NCBI GenBank assembly: GCA_016218025.1
Contig: JACRFD010000048.1
Location: forward strand, 1 to 50,265
From: Ignavibacteriales bacterium
GTDB lineage: Bacteria > Bacteroidota > Ignavibacteria > UBA10030 > SZUA-254
DNA: 50,265 nt
Direction: 5' to 3'
Shown piece by piece: positions 26,740 to 37,491 of the stretch. The notes under the pieces were generated by a model. The model was not told where the DNA came from. It was given only the letters and a program-made list of their open reading frames with translations, and made no database searches. The position numbers and the translations under genes were made by a program. Every line of letters starts with the position of its first letter. Within the stretch, counting starts at the first letter, position 1.

Positions 26740-29700
26740 ATGCATAAAATCGGTTTCTCAACAGGCTCGGCAAGCTTCGATAAATATTTGGGCGGCATTA
26801 ATTCGGGCGACACTTTACTGATTTATTCCTCAAAGATCAATGATGCGAATAGCATTGTTGAAAACATTGTTCAATTTACGTCCCTAAGCAATATCCAGAT
26901 TACCATCGTCAATTTTTCGAACTCTGTTAATCTGAATGTTAAACATAACAATAATATCAAGAATATCGATTTCCCGGTTGAAGTAATCCGGCAAAAGTCA
27001 TTTCTGAAAAAATTTAGAATCCAACTCAGAGGAATTAAGAATTCATCACTGATTATTTTAAACAATATTTCGGGTTTGGCGGATAGTGGTCTGTCCGATG
27101 AATATATTCAAAAAATATTTTCTCAGTTTAAAGATCTTTGTCAACAAAAAAAAGCATTTGGTGTGGCTACCCTGATCCGGGAGAGTTTCACTCCACAACT
27201 ACTTGCATCGCTTAAAGATATTTCAACTATATGTATCGATTTGGTTCTGTTCAAGAATGGTATTTATTGTCTTCCAATTTCTCTGAAGAACAGATATATA
27301 CCTGCTAACATTATTCCTTATAAATATCAGAGCGAATCGGGTATAGATACATTACAAAAACCTACTGACAGTTCTATCGATTCAATTTTTGAAAAACATA
27401 ATTTACGGTTTGAAGAAAGTTTTAAAAAATCAAACGATGCATTATTGATAATTGATGAAAAAGGTGCACTGCGTGAATTCAACGATAAAGCAATTAATCT
27501 TCTCGGTTATGCTGCTGATGAGTTGAAGTTAATTCCCTTATCCGCACTTGTATCAACGCCCGATAGATACAAATTTCTTAAATCGATAATTGAACTGAAG
27601 AAAAAACATTCAATCAGTTTTGAGGTTGAGTTACGGAAAAGAAATGGCAAGCATTTACCGGCGGAAGTGCTGATTTCGCAATTAAGCGATCACCGATATT
27701 TTGTAATTGTGCACGATCAAAAAGATAATCATGAAAGAATAAAAATTTTAGAAGCTCAGAAATCAGAGTATCAAAATATACTTCTTTCTGCAGGTTATCC
27801 CATTATAATTCTTCAGGAAAATAAAATTGTTCTTCTCAACGCTGCATTCATGAAAATGGTTGGCTCAAATGCAGAGTCAGAAATATTAAGTCTTAATATC
27901 AAATCATTTCTTGACCCGGCTTCATTCCGTCGTTTTCAAAAATATTTCCATGATTCCCAAGAATTGCCTGAAATTGCTGATTTGCAATTTATTGGAAAGG
28001 AAGGAAATTCACTTTCAACACGGGTCAGAATCCAACAGATAATTTATGGATCAAAAAAATCTTTTCAATTATCGATTCAAGACAATTCAACAGAACAAAG
28101 GTTGGTTGAGGGAATTACAAAAAAACTTGTCAGATACCAGCATCTCGTAGAAAGTTCAAAACTTCCCACTGCGATAATCAGAGAAGGAAAAATAATTGTT
28201 GCAAACCAAGAGTTTATAAAATTATCAAAACTGGATCTTTCAAAGCTAATTGGAATTGATATCGTATCGCTGATTCCGCAAGATGAAAAAGAAAAATTCA
28301 CTGAATATTGGCTTAAGTATACGTCTGGGAAAATTAAAACGGATCAATTACAAGTCGATTTTAAAGAGAGCGATGGCAAGATTGCACATTACATTCTTCA
28401 TTTTGCTTCCATAAAAGAAAGCAAGCCTTCAGAGGTAATGGTTTATTTCGATGACCGGACAAAAGAAACATCGTATGAGCAGGAGATAAATCAGAGAAGA
28501 AATGAAATTGAGTTTGTCAAGAATATTTCGCAAACCATATTAAATACTTTCGAGGTTCAAAAAATTCTCCGAACATCATTAAGCAAAATTTCTGAGCTTA
28601 CCGGATTGGAATCGGGTGCAATTTATTTGCTCGACGATTCAAGACAAAAAATGATACTAACCGATTCTAAGAATATGTCGGGCGGAGTTATAGAGAAAAT
28701 TAATGAGCTTGAGATTGAACATGGTATCGGCGGGTTCATTTCAAAAACTCTTTTACCTCAAATTTTTAAAATTGAAAAATATCCCAGTTATTTGCCGCAT
28801 CGGAATATTTTTGTTTCTGCCGGTTATAAGATAATCTCTTTTATTCCGTTGGTAGCAAATGAAAAACTAATCGGAATGTTTTTATATGCATCAAAAAAAT
28901 ATGATACTTTTTCAAAGTTTACCACCGATCTTTATACAGCTATTGGGAATATACTGGGTGAGCATATCTCAAATGCCAGACTTTTCAACGGTATAAAAGA
29001 AGCCAGCGAGACCGCATCTTCGATGATCGAATCGAGTTTGGATATTTTATACAACGCATCTTCATCGATGAAATTTAATTTTATCAATGAGCGGATCGAA
29101 TTGCTTACAGGTTACACTCGCCGTGAGATTATGCGTGTTAAAGATCTATGGCTGAAACTCATTCATCCAGAAGACAAAAAATATTATCTCGAAAGAATTA
29201 CACGTATTGAATCGATTCAGCAAAGAGATCAGATCGAATATAGAATATTGCCCAAAGGAAAAGCAGAATATAGAATCATAAACGATACTATAGAGGTTAT
29301 TCGAGATAATGATGGTTCGGTGAGACAAATATTAGGAACAATCCGCGATATTACCGAATCACAATCTTCAATGAGAGTGTTGAACAAAGATTATCAATTT
29401 CAGAAAAATATATTAGCATCGGTTCCCGAGTCGGTAATAGTGATTAATGATTTTCAAAAGTGCATCTATTGCAATAAAGCTTTCGAAAATCTCTTCAATG
29501 TAAATTTTAAGAATATTGAAAAAGAAGATGCCCGATCGATATTCACATTTTATCAAGAAAATAAATTCAACGAAATCATTGATAAAGTACAAACATGGAA
29601 CATCTCTGAACAAATAGAAATAGCGTGGAAGGAAAGTGAAACTTCTGCCGAAAAGTTTGTGCGGGCAACATTTAAATCTCTTACCGATCCTGATGATAAT

Positions 29701-32700
29701 AAAATCGGGACGGTGATTAGCTTCATCGACATCACCGATCAAAAGAGATCTGAGAATGAAATTCGTGAATCGCAGTATGTCCTCAGCAATGTTATCGATA
29801 CAATGGGAGATATTTTAATTCTAACAAATCTGCAAGGCACGGTTGTTCAAGTCAACAGAACCTTCTTAAATGTTCTCGGTTACAGCAGAAACGAAACCAA
29901 TGGATGTGAATTTCCTTATCCGTGGCTGTTGGATGACGAAATGGGGAGATTCGTTTTATGGATCGCGAGTTTGAGGGAACAAAACTGGCTCCATGATTTT
30001 GATATGACAATGCGAGCCAAAGACGGGAAATTAATTCCGATCAGTCTCAGTACTACTCTGCTTCGAAATCGGATGGGGGAACCTATTGCAATGCTGAACA
30101 TTGCAAGAAATATTACCGACCGTAAAAAGTTAGTTTCAACTTTAGAAAGTAGAAATAAGCAGATAGAGCTTTTCAACAGAATTATAACAAAAGCGAATCG
30201 AACATTCGATTTGAGAGATATATTTGTAACAATATCTCATGAAATTAAAAATATAATATTGTGCGATGAGATCAGAATAGGTATTTTATCTGAAGACAGG
30301 GAATCGTTATCAATATATTCCGATTCAAAAAAGGGAGGTGTAGGCGAAAAAAGGAATTTAGATTTATCGCAAACTCTTTCACACTATGTTATCCGTGAAC
30401 AAAAGTCGATAATCATCGCCGACACCCAAGTTGATGAAAGATACAAAAATATCAATACGGATAGAGATGAAATTAGATCTCAGGTTGGGATTCCGATTAC
30501 TTTGAAAGATAAAATTTATGGTACTCTTGAGTTAGCGAGCATTGAACCTTATGCTTTCTCGGAAGAGCAATTGAATATGCTTATTCCTATCGCCCAGCAG
30601 ATTGGTTCAATAATCGATCGGGCTATTCTCTTCAAGCAGGTATCAGATGATTCGTCATATATTCATAATCTTTTAGATTCCATCAAGAGCATTGTTTATA
30701 CGGTTGATACCGAACTGCGAATACGCGAAGTGAACGATGCCTGGCATCAATTTATGAAGGAAAATGGAAGAGCAGGGATAGCAGATTACGAGGGTAAATA
30801 TTTATTCGATCTTTTGCCGAATGATGCAGTAAAATTTATTTTGCAAGGTGCGGTTGAACAGTTATTATCCGGATCAATCAATTACTTTTCGCAGGAAATT
30901 CTCTACACAACCACAACCGGTGATAAAATATACCAGCTTATTGTGAACAGCATGGTAATCGGGAACAGGATAACCGGCTTGGTATTTACACAAACCGATA
31001 TTACGCACCTGAAAAAAACTGAGGCAGAGTTAAAAAAGAGCAATGAACAGTTGATCACCCTTAATAAAATTTCAAACATCATCAGCAGTTCCCTGCAATT
31101 TGAAAGTATGCTCGAAACGACACTTCCATTATTAAAAAATTTAATCGGTTCGTATGCAGTTATACTTTATTTGAGGGAAACAGAAACGAACGAGTTCAAC
31201 GTTGCATACCAATCTGGTTTTAATAGTGAAGAATATGGAAATATTATCCGATTCAAACAATCAGTCAGATCCGGTACTTCGGTTACGCTGGCACCCAAAT
31301 TTATTTCGGAAAATGCTTCATTAGACGAAAACATTATACCGGCAAACCGTGAAATATTGAAGCACCTTAAATTGAATGCAGTTGCAACAATACCAATAAT
31401 TTCTGGAGATCAGGCAAATGGTATATTGGCACTTTTCTTTAAGCAAGTACATAAATTTTCTGAACAAGAGGAACAGATTCTTACTCTTGCAGGAAATCAA
31501 TTCGGAACTGCCATTCAGAATACAAAATTATATTCAGAACTTAAATCGCAGGTAGAGAGACTTTCTGTGCTTTATGAAATAAGCAGTGAGTTAACATCTA
31601 CATTAAACATAGATGAAATATTCGACACTGTGTATAAACATGTGAAGAAAGTGATTCCGTTTCAGATGTTTAAAGTAGATTTGTATGATGAAAAAAGTAA
31701 GACGAAGACACCGGTATTACATGTTGAAAAATTAGCAGGCGATGAAATCTTCATTACTGCCAGCGGTCAACCATCAGTAGTGATGGAGGGAACCACTCAG
31801 GAACAAGTTATTCGGTCGAGAAAACCTCATTATTCAGCAGATCACCGGACAATAACAATTCCGATGTTATCGAAAAATATTTTATTCGGGATAATGTCTA
31901 TCGAAGCGGATGTAGATGTTGTATACATTGAAACGCAAATAAAATTGATCGAGAGTATAGCAAACCTGACGGCACTGGCACTTGAGAAAGGAAAACTGTA
32001 CGAAGAAACATTGTTAAAATCTTCTGAAATTCAGAAACGTAATAAAGAGCTTGATGATTTCACATATGTGGTTTCGCACGATCTTAAAGAACCTCTAATA
32101 AGTGTGGAAGGATTCAGCAGGATATTGCAGGCAGACTATAACGATCTTATTCAGGAGGAGGGGAAGGAGTATCTGGAATCGATAGTAGGTGCGACAACTC
32201 GAATGAAAGGTTTGATTGATGATCTTTTATTGTTGTCGCGGGTAAGTCGACCGACCGAATCGTTCAAGGATATATATATCGGCGATGTAATACGGGATAT
32301 TCAAACCGATATGGAATTTACGATTAAGCAAAAAAATGTTCAATTTTCGATTCCTGAGCAGCTTCCTGTAGTTTTTGGGAACGACACGCAGGTACGGATA
32401 GTATTCAGAAATTTGATAGGGAATGCGGTAAAATTCAACGACAAAATGTCGCCTGCTATCGAAGTGAAATTTCAAAATGCCGAAAATAATTACTATCTTT
32501 TTTCAATTAAAGATAACGGCATAGGTATTGATCGGGATTTTTATGAAAAGATTTTTGTTATATTTCAACGTCTCCATCGCCGTGAAGAATATGAAGGAAC
32601 CGGGGCTGGATTAGCGATCGTGAAAAAAATTATTGAACTTCATCAAGGAAAAATCTGGGTGGAGTCGGAATTAGGAACTGGCTCAACATTTTATTTCACT

Positions 32701-32718
32701 TTACCCGGAAAAGTATAA
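26740..32718 (+). CDS. Multi-PAS/GAF sensor histidine kinase with degenerate KaiC-like N-terminal domain
   Basis: This 1992-residue cytoplasmic protein has no transmembrane segment. Residues 1 to about 200 read like a KaiC/RecA-fold ATPase (FSTGSASFDKYLGGINSGDTLLIY) but the P-loop GxxGxGKT is replaced by SSKINDANS, so it should not hydrolyse ATP. Then, approximately: PAS 227-340, PAS 350-460, PAS 465-585, GAF 591-755, PAS 766-880, PAS 887-1005, PAS 1011-1130, GAF 1144-1300, PAS 1304-1425, GAF 1440-1595, GAF 1607-1760. The transmitter follows: HisKA with H1780 in VSHDLKEP, then HATPase_c with N-box FRNLIGNAVKFND, G1 KDNGIGID and G2 GTGAGLAIVKKI. No receiver domain is attached; a response regulator gene starts 18 bases downstream. 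Signals sensed are unknown. Confidence 0.88.
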   Translation: MHKIGFSTGSASFDKYLGGINSGDTLLIYSSKINDANSIVENIVQFTSLSNIQITIVNFSNSVNLNVKHNNNIKNIDFPVEVIRQKSFLKKFRIQLRGIKNSSLIILNNISGLADSGLSDEYIQKIFSQFKDLCQQKKAFGVATLIRESFTPQLLASLKDISTICIDLVLFKNGIYCLPISLKNRYIPANIIPYKYQSESGIDTLQKPTDSSIDSIFEKHNLRFEESFKKSNDALLIIDEKGALREFNDKAINLLGYAADELKLIPLSALVSTPDRYKFLKSIIELKKKHSISFEVELRKRNGKHLPAEVLISQLSDHRYFVIVHDQKDNHERIKILEAQKSEYQNILLSAGYPIIILQENKIVLLNAAFMKMVGSNAESEILSLNIKSFLDPASFRRFQKYFHDSQELPEIADLQFIGKEGNSLSTRVRIQQIIYGSKKSFQLSIQDNSTEQRLVEGITKKLVRYQHLVESSKLPTAIIREGKIIVANQEFIKLSKLDLSKLIGIDIVSLIPQDEKEKFTEYWLKYTSGKIKTDQLQVDFKESDGKIAHYILHFASIKESKPSEVMVYFDDRTKETSYEQEINQRRNEIEFVKNISQTILNTFEVQKILRTSLSKISELTGLESGAIYLLDDSRQKMILTDSKNMSGGVIEKINELEIEHGIGGFISKTLLPQIFKIEKYPSYLPHRNIFVSAGYKIISFIPLVANEKLIGMFLYASKKYDTFSKFTTDLYTAIGNILGEHISNARLFNGIKEASETASSMIESSLDILYNASSSMKFNFINERIELLTGYTRREIMRVKDLWLKLIHPEDKKYYLERITRIESIQQRDQIEYRILPKGKAEYRIINDTIEVIRDNDGSVRQILGTIRDITESQSSMRVLNKDYQFQKNILASVPESVIVINDFQKCIYCNKAFENLFNVNFKNIEKEDARSIFTFYQENKFNEIIDKVQTWNISEQIEIAWKESETSAEKFVRATFKSLTDPDDNKIGTVISFIDITDQKRSENEIRESQYVLSNVIDTMGDILILTNLQGTVVQVNRTFLNVLGYSRNETNGCEFPYPWLLDDEMGRFVLWIASLREQNWLHDFDMTMRAKDGKLIPISLSTTLLRNRMGEPIAMLNIARNITDRKKLVSTLESRNKQIELFNRIITKANRTFDLRDIFVTISHEIKNIILCDEIRIGILSEDRESLSIYSDSKKGGVGEKRNLDLSQTLSHYVIREQKSIIIADTQVDERYKNINTDRDEIRSQVGIPITLKDKIYGTLELASIEPYAFSEEQLNMLIPIAQQIGSIIDRAILFKQVSDDSSYIHNLLDSIKSIVYTVDTELRIREVNDAWHQFMKENGRAGIADYEGKYLFDLLPNDAVKFILQGAVEQLLSGSINYFSQEILYTTTTGDKIYQLIVNSMVIGNRITGLVFTQTDITHLKKTEAELKKSNEQLITLNKISNIISSSLQFESMLETTLPLLKNLIGSYAVILYLRETETNEFNVAYQSGFNSEEYGNIIRFKQSVRSGTSVTLAPKFISENASLDENIIPANREILKHLKLNAVATIPIISGDQANGILALFFKQVHKFSEQEEQILTLAGNQFGTAIQNTKLYSELKSQVERLSVLYEISSELTSTLNIDEIFDTVYKHVKKVIPFQMFKVDLYDEKSKTKTPVLHVEKLAGDEIFITASGQPSVVMEGTTQEQVIRSRKPHYSADHRTITIPMLSKNILFGIMSIEADVDVVYIETQIKLIESIANLTALALEKGKLYEETLLKSSEIQKRNKELDDFTYVVSHDLKEPLISVEGFSRILQADYNDLIQEEGKEYLESIVGATTRMKGLIDDLLLLSRVSRPTESFKDIYIGDVIRDIQTDMEFTIKQKNVQFSIPEQLPVVFGNDTQVRIVFRNLIGNAVKFNDKMSPAIEVKFQNAENNYYLFSIKDNGIGIDRDFYEKIFVIFQRLHRREEYEGTGAGLAIVKKIIELHQGKIWVESELGTGSTFYFTLPGKV

Positions 32719-32736
32719 CAGGTACACAGGAATATT

Positions 32737-33414
32737 ATGGCAAACAATAAAATACGAATCTTACTTGTTGAGGACAACAAAGATTTTGCTAAGCTTGTAA
32801 CGGTCTATCTCAACCGGTACGAAAAAGATAAATTCGAAATCATTTGGAAAGAAAATTATCAAGACACAATCAAACAACTCGAAGAAGATGCAGCATTTGA
32901 TGTTGTATTAATGGATTATTTTTTACCCGGCAAAAACGGTTTGGAAATAACGAAGGAACTGAAAGCCAAAAAATATGATTTCCCGATTATCTTCTTAACT
33001 GTCAATAAAGATTTTGAACTGGCAGTAGATGTTATGAAGATAGGTGTTGACGATTATCTTGTGAAAGAAGAAATATCTTCACCTGTACTTCCCAAGACAG
33101 TGATTAGTGTGATCGAAAAGCACCGGCTGAAAGATCAATTAATGCAATTGGAAATAAGTCAGCAGCGTTTGCAGGCAATTCGTGAAACGTTGATGGGTGT
33201 GGTTGGTGAATTCGAAAAGCCGCTGGTGGAAATGAAAACAATATCGCAAAATATAAAAGCATTGTTTCCTTCAGAAGCTCAAAAAAATTATCTGAAGATT
33301 ATCGAAGAAAATGTGATCCGGCTTGATGACCGGCTAACAAAACTAAAAACCTTGAAAGTATACAGGTCGGTGAAATATATTAAAGATATTAAAATGCTCG
33401 ACCTTTCCGTTTAA
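32737..33414 (+). CDS. Response regulator, REC domain with helical C-terminal extension
   Basis: This 225-residue protein is encoded 18 bases after the large kinase and is its probable partner. The receiver domain (5-125) has the acidic pair in LLVEDNKDF, phospho-acceptor D60 in VLMDYFLPG, the Thr in FLTVNKD and the Lys in YLVKEE. Residues about 130-225 are a helical, coiled-coil-like region (HRLKDQLMQLEISQQRLQAIRETL...) without a recognisable DNA-binding or GGDEF/HD-GYP output. The REC ends with a KEEISSP segment typical of receivers that work with phytochrome-like kinases. The output may be protein-protein contact. Confidence 0.85.
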   Translation: MANNKIRILLVEDNKDFAKLVTVYLNRYEKDKFEIIWKENYQDTIKQLEEDAAFDVVLMDYFLPGKNGLEITKELKAKKYDFPIIFLTVNKDFELAVDVMKIGVDDYLVKEEISSPVLPKTVISVIEKHRLKDQLMQLEISQQRLQAIRETLMGVVGEFEKPLVEMKTISQNIKALFPSEAQKNYLKIIEENVIRLDDRLTKLKTLKVYRSVKYIKDIKMLDLSV

Positions 33415-33458
33415 TAGCAATTGAATAATATAATTATCCATAAAAATAAATAAGAGCT

Positions 33459-34754
33459 ATGCCGAGAATTTATATAGAAAATTTAGGGAGTCATGTTGGT
33501 GAAGAAATAAGGATAAGCGGTTGGTTGTATAATAAACGATCGAGCGGCAAAATCAGATTTCTTGTAATTAGAGATGGAAGCGGATTGCTTCAGTGTGTGA
33601 TGATGAAAGGGACAGTACCGGATGAAGTTTTCAACCGTTTCGATATGCTGACGCAGGAATCATCTTTAAACGTCTATGGCAAAATAAAAAAAGAAGATCG
33701 CGCTCCGGGTGGTTTCGAAATGGAAGTGTCGAATTTAGAAATTATTCAAGTTGCGAAGGAATATCCGATAACTCCTAAAGAACACGGTGTTGAGTTCTTG
33801 ATGGACTTGCGGCATTTGTGGCTTCGTTCATCCCGGCAACATGCAATTCTCAGGGTACGACATCGGATCATAAAATCGATCAGAGATTTTTTTGATAACC
33901 GGGGTTTTGTCCTGATGGACGCACCGATATTCACACCGGCTGCCTGCGAAGGAACTAGCACACTATTCGAAACAGATTATTTTGATCTGGGAAAAGCGTA
34001 TCTCACACAATCAGGGCAGCTTTATGGCGAAGCCGGTGCGATGGCACACGGAAAAGTGTATGTTTTCGGACCAACCTTCCGGGCTGAAAAATCGAAGACC
34101 CGCAGACATTTAACTGAGTTCTGGATGGTTGAGCCGGAAGTTGCATTCAACGATTTGAACGATAATATGGAATTAGCTGAAGATTTTTTGGAATATATAG
34201 TTTCAAGCGTTCTAAAAAATTGTCAGCAGGAATTAAAAGTATTAGAAAGAGACACAAAGTTTTTAGAATCAGTGAAAAAACCTCTTCCGAAAATATCGTA
34301 CGATGAAGCGGTAGAGATACTTAAGAAAAAAGGGATTGCATTTGAGTGGGGAAACGATCTGGGCGGAACAGATGAAACAGTAATTTCGGAACAATTCGAT
34401 CGGCCTGTAATTGTTCACAGATACCCGGCTCAGATAAAAGCTTTTTATATGAAACGGGATCCCAAAAATCCAAATCTCGCACTTGCAATGGACGTGCTTG
34501 CGCCCGAAGGTTACGGGGAAATAATTGGTGGCAGTCAGCGTGAAGATGACTTCGATGCATTAATCGGCAGGTTAGATGAACATAAACTTCCGCATTCGGC
34601 TTTTGATTGGTACTTGGATTTGCGAAGATTCGGTTCTGTTCCCCATGCCGGTTTTGGTTTGGGCATTGAACGAACTGTGGCGTGGATATGCGGATTAGAA
34701 CATGTGCGGGAAACAATTCCATTTCCACGGATGATTTACAGATTAAATCCTTAA
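33459..34754 (+). CDS. asnS: Asparaginyl-tRNA synthetase
   Basis: The 431-residue class IIb synthetase charges tRNA-Asn. An N-terminal OB-fold anticodon domain ([28 protein letters not shown]) is followed by the catalytic domain with motif 2 ([25 protein letters not shown]) and motif 3 ([16 protein letters not shown]). The C-terminal end [17 protein letters not shown] distinguishes it from the longer bacterial AspRS. Residues such as [20 protein letters not shown] are typical AsnRS. Confidence 0.96.
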   Translation: MPRIYIENLGSHVGEEIRISGWLYNKRSSGKIRFLVIRDGSGLLQCVMMKGTVPDEVFNRFDMLTQESSLNVYGKIKKEDRAPGGFEMEVSNLEIIQVAKEYPITPKEHGVEFLMDLRHLWLRSSRQHAILRVRHRIIKSIRDFFDNRGFVLMDAPIFTPAACEGTSTLFETDYFDLGKAYLTQSGQLYGEAGAMAHGKVYVFGPTFRAEKSKTRRHLTEFWMVEPEVAFNDLNDNMELAEDFLEYIVSSVLKNCQQELKVLERDTKFLESVKKPLPKISYDEAVEILKKKGIAFEWGNDLGGTDETVISEQFDRPVIVHRYPAQIKAFYMKRDPKNPNLALAMDVLAPEGYGEIIGGSQREDDFDALIGRLDEHKLPHSAFDWYLDLRRFGSVPHAGFGLGIERTVAWICGLEHVRETIPFPRMIYRLNP

Positions 34755-34761
34755 AATCAAA

Positions 34762-35685
34762 ATGTTAAAAGCAACAAACTTACGAAAAGAATTCTCAACA
34801 GTCGTTGCGGTAGATAACGTATCTTTAGACGCCGAGCGTGGAAAAATTCTCGGACTTCTTGGACCGAACGGTGCCGGCAAAACAACAACGATACGAATGA
34901 TACTGAATATCATTCAGCCGGATTCCGGTTCAATTACTTTTGACGGAAAACTTTTCACCGAAGAAATGCGCGACTTGCTTGGGTATCTTCCTGAAGAGCG
35001 GGGATTGTATAAAAAAAATAAATTGTTAAATACAATACTTTACTTTGCCAGCCTGAAAGGTATCGACCCGAAGGAAGGAAAGAGGCGGGCATATAAATGG
35101 CTTGAGAAATTTGATCTGCTTACAGCATACGATAGAAAGATTGAAGAATTATCAAAAGGAAATCAACAGAAAGTACAGTTCATAACTTCAATTATTCACG
35201 AACCGGATCTGATCATTCTAGACGAGCCGTTCTCCGGTCTCGATCCGGTCAATCAGATAACATTAAAAGATATTATGCTGGATCTGAAACATGCCGGGAA
35301 AGCGGTCATCTTTTCAACGCATCAAATGGACCAAGCTGAAAAATTATGTGATGATATTTGTCTGATTAATAAAGGAAAAGTCGTTCTGGAGGGTGATTTA
35401 GCCGGAGTGAAATCAGGGTACGGGAAAAATTCAATTCGCATCGAGTACGATGGCGATGCAAAAATATTATCTTCAAATTCGGCATTTTCTGCATCCCAGA
35501 TATATGAAAATTATGCTGAATTGGTTCTTGCTGAATCGGCACAACCGCATCTTGTACTAAGAGAGATCTCTCAAGTATTGAATATTAGAAAATTCGAAAC
35601 CACCGAGCCGTCGTTAAACTCTATTTTTTTGAATATGGTTGGTGATAAAAAATTCTCACCAGAAGTTAAGGATGGGCAGCAATGA
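34762..35685 (+). CDS. ABC transporter ATP-binding protein (NatA-like)
   Basis: The 307-residue subunit has Walker A GPNGAGKT (34-41), the signature LSKGNQQKV, Walker B LIILDEPFSGLDPVN and the switch His in FSTHQMDQAE. A C-terminal extension of about 80 residues (SLNSIFLNMVG end) is typical of NatA/YhaQ-type drug or sodium exporters. It starts seven bases after asnS and overlaps the permease gene by four bases. Confidence 0.92.
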   Translation: MLKATNLRKEFSTVVAVDNVSLDAERGKILGLLGPNGAGKTTTIRMILNIIQPDSGSITFDGKLFTEEMRDLLGYLPEERGLYKKNKLLNTILYFASLKGIDPKEGKRRAYKWLEKFDLLTAYDRKIEELSKGNQQKVQFITSIIHEPDLIILDEPFSGLDPVNQITLKDIMLDLKHAGKAVIFSTHQMDQAEKLCDDICLINKGKVVLEGDLAGVKSGYGKNSIRIEYDGDAKILSSNSAFSASQIYENYAELVLAESAQPHLVLREISQVLNIRKFETTEPSLNSIFLNMVGDKKFSPEVKDGQQ

Positions 35686-36932
35686 AAAAAGCCCTCGCTG
35701 TTGCAAAGTGGGAATATTTGGAAAAGATCAAATCAAAGTCTTTTATCATTTCACTTTTTCTCACACCCATAATAATGATTGGTGTTGGGATTGTGCCTTC
35801 ACTTTTAATGAACCGCCCCGACTCCGAAAGTATTGTAATCGGAATTATCGATCAAACAAGTAGTTTCGTTGCACCTTTTGAAAAAGCACTCGAAGCCAGA
35901 TATAAACTGCCGAATGGACAACCGAATTATATTCTAAACAATCTTGCTTTTGATGCCAATTCAAATCTTAGCGAACTGAAAAGTAAAGCAGATAGGATGG
36001 TGTTAGACAAAATTGTTGAAGGATATTTAATTATTACTCCCGGTGTGCTCAACGATTCAACCATCGACTATCGGTCTAAAAATGCTGGTAATATAAAAAT
36101 TACTTCCCGTCTGGAGCGTGTACTAAAAGATGTTGTGATGGAAAAGAAAGCAGTTCAAAAAGGACTTGATCCCGGAATAGTAAAAGAAATTACAACAACA
36201 CTTGATTTAAATGCAATAAAACTCACTAAAGATGGAAAAGAAGAGTCAGGCGGTTTCGAAAAAATATTTTTTTCATCATATGTTTTTATGATGATGATGT
36301 TTTTTTTGATTATCACATCAGGACAATTGCTTGTACGAAGCATGCTTGAAGAAAAATCGAACCGCGTTATTGAAGTTCTGATGTCTTCAAGCCCCGCAAA
36401 CCAATTAATGGCGGGAAAAATATTAGGGCTGAGTGCTTTAGGTTCAACTCAGATCGGTTTTTGGGCTATAATCGGTGTAGTGATGAGCCTGAAATTTTCG
36501 ATGACACTTTTGCCTCTTGAAAGTGCAGCAATTCTGTTGATCTATTTTATACTAGGATATTTATTTTATGCCGCCATATTTGTTGCGGCAGGTGCGCCGC
36601 TTACAACTGAACAGGAAGCTCAACAGGTAACGGGATATTTAGTGATGATTTTAATAATTCCGATTATGTTAACGATAATTATTGTTCAGAATCCGGATTC
36701 AACTTTAGCCAAAGTTCTTTCATATGTACCATTTTTAACTGCCTCAATGATGGCGGTCAGAATTCCGATTCAGATGCCTTCAGTAATTGAAATTATTTCC
36801 ACGATTATTTTACTTGGTTTATCTTGCGTAGCTGCAATATGGGCTGCCGGAAAAATATTCAGAACAACAATTTTATCTTACGGAAAACGTCCTTCGCTAA
36901 GTGAATTATGGATTCTTATAAAATCAAAATGA
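35682..36932 (+). CDS. ABC transporter permease (NatB/ABC-2 family)
   Basis: The 416-residue membrane protein starts on the ATGA overlap with the ATPase gene. One N-terminal membrane span (ISLFLTPIIMIGVGIVPSLLM) is followed by a periplasmic domain of about 160 residues, then a block of five to six spans from about residue 190 (FFSSYVFMMMMFFLIITSGQLLVRSMLEEKSNRVIEVLMSS). EEKSNRVIEVLMSSSP is the conserved ABC-2/NatB coupling motif. With NatA-like partner it likely exports sodium ions, peptides or antibiotics; the substrate cannot be read from sequence. Confidence 0.9.
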   Translation: MKKALAVAKWEYLEKIKSKSFIISLFLTPIIMIGVGIVPSLLMNRPDSESIVIGIIDQTSSFVAPFEKALEARYKLPNGQPNYILNNLAFDANSNLSELKSKADRMVLDKIVEGYLIITPGVLNDSTIDYRSKNAGNIKITSRLERVLKDVVMEKKAVQKGLDPGIVKEITTTLDLNAIKLTKDGKEESGGFEKIFFSSYVFMMMMFFLIITSGQLLVRSMLEEKSNRVIEVLMSSSPANQLMAGKILGLSALGSTQIGFWAIIGVVMSLKFSMTLLPLESAAILLIYFILGYLFYAAIFVAAGAPLTTEQEAQQVTGYLVMILIIPIMLTIIIVQNPDSTLAKVLSYVPFLTASMMAVRIPIQMPSVIEIISTIILLGLSCVAAIWAAGKIFRTTILSYGKRPSLSELWILIKSK

Positions 36933-36945
36933 AACGGAAACTACA

Positions 36946-37434
36946 ATGAGAATATCGATCATAATTTTGACTATACTTTTTATGAAATCATTTCTGATTG
37001 CTCAGGTTGCAGAACCGGCACAGACAACAGAAAGTATTGATCGTTCGGTATTTGGATTGGGATTGGCAGGAGGTACAGCAAGCGGTTTTGGTTTAAGTTT
37101 CCGCCACCATTTGCCGGGGGATGTATCGTATCAAGTAATTGGTGGAGTTATAAAAGCAGATAACCAATCGTTGTTTAATGTCGGAACAGAATTGCAATAT
37201 GATTTTGTGAGAGGGGAATCAACTCGATTTTTTGGTGCATGTGCACTCGGATATTTCTACCGCGGGAAAATCAACAATGATCTTGATGCACCGATAAGAT
37301 TCGGATTAGGAATCGGTGGAGAGTTTAACAAAATTGATCCTTTACATTTAAGCGGTGAGTTATTGTTTACTTTTTTCAACGATGGCACTATATTGCCATT
37401 GCCCCAAATATCTGTCCATTATTATTTCTTTTGA
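36946..37434 (+). CDS. Small outer-membrane protein, unknown function
   Basis: The 162-residue protein has a signal peptide (MRISIIILTILFMKSFLIAQ) and a Gly/aromatic strand pattern (GLGLAGGTASGFGLSFRHHL, FFGACALGYFYRG, final ISVHYYFF), consistent with a small barrel ending in aromatic residues. It lies 13 bases after the ABC permease and 57 bases before nuoJ. No family recognised. Confidence 0.7.
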   Translation: MRISIIILTILFMKSFLIAQVAEPAQTTESIDRSVFGLGLAGGTASGFGLSFRHHLPGDVSYQVIGGVIKADNQSLFNVGTELQYDFVRGESTRFFGACALGYFYRGKINNDLDAPIRFGLGIGGEFNKIDPLHLSGELLFTFFNDGTILPLPQISVHYYFF

Positions 37435-37491
37435 AAATTGAGCTAAAATTATTATCTTCGAAAGAATTTTCCTATACGATTAAGAACCTGA

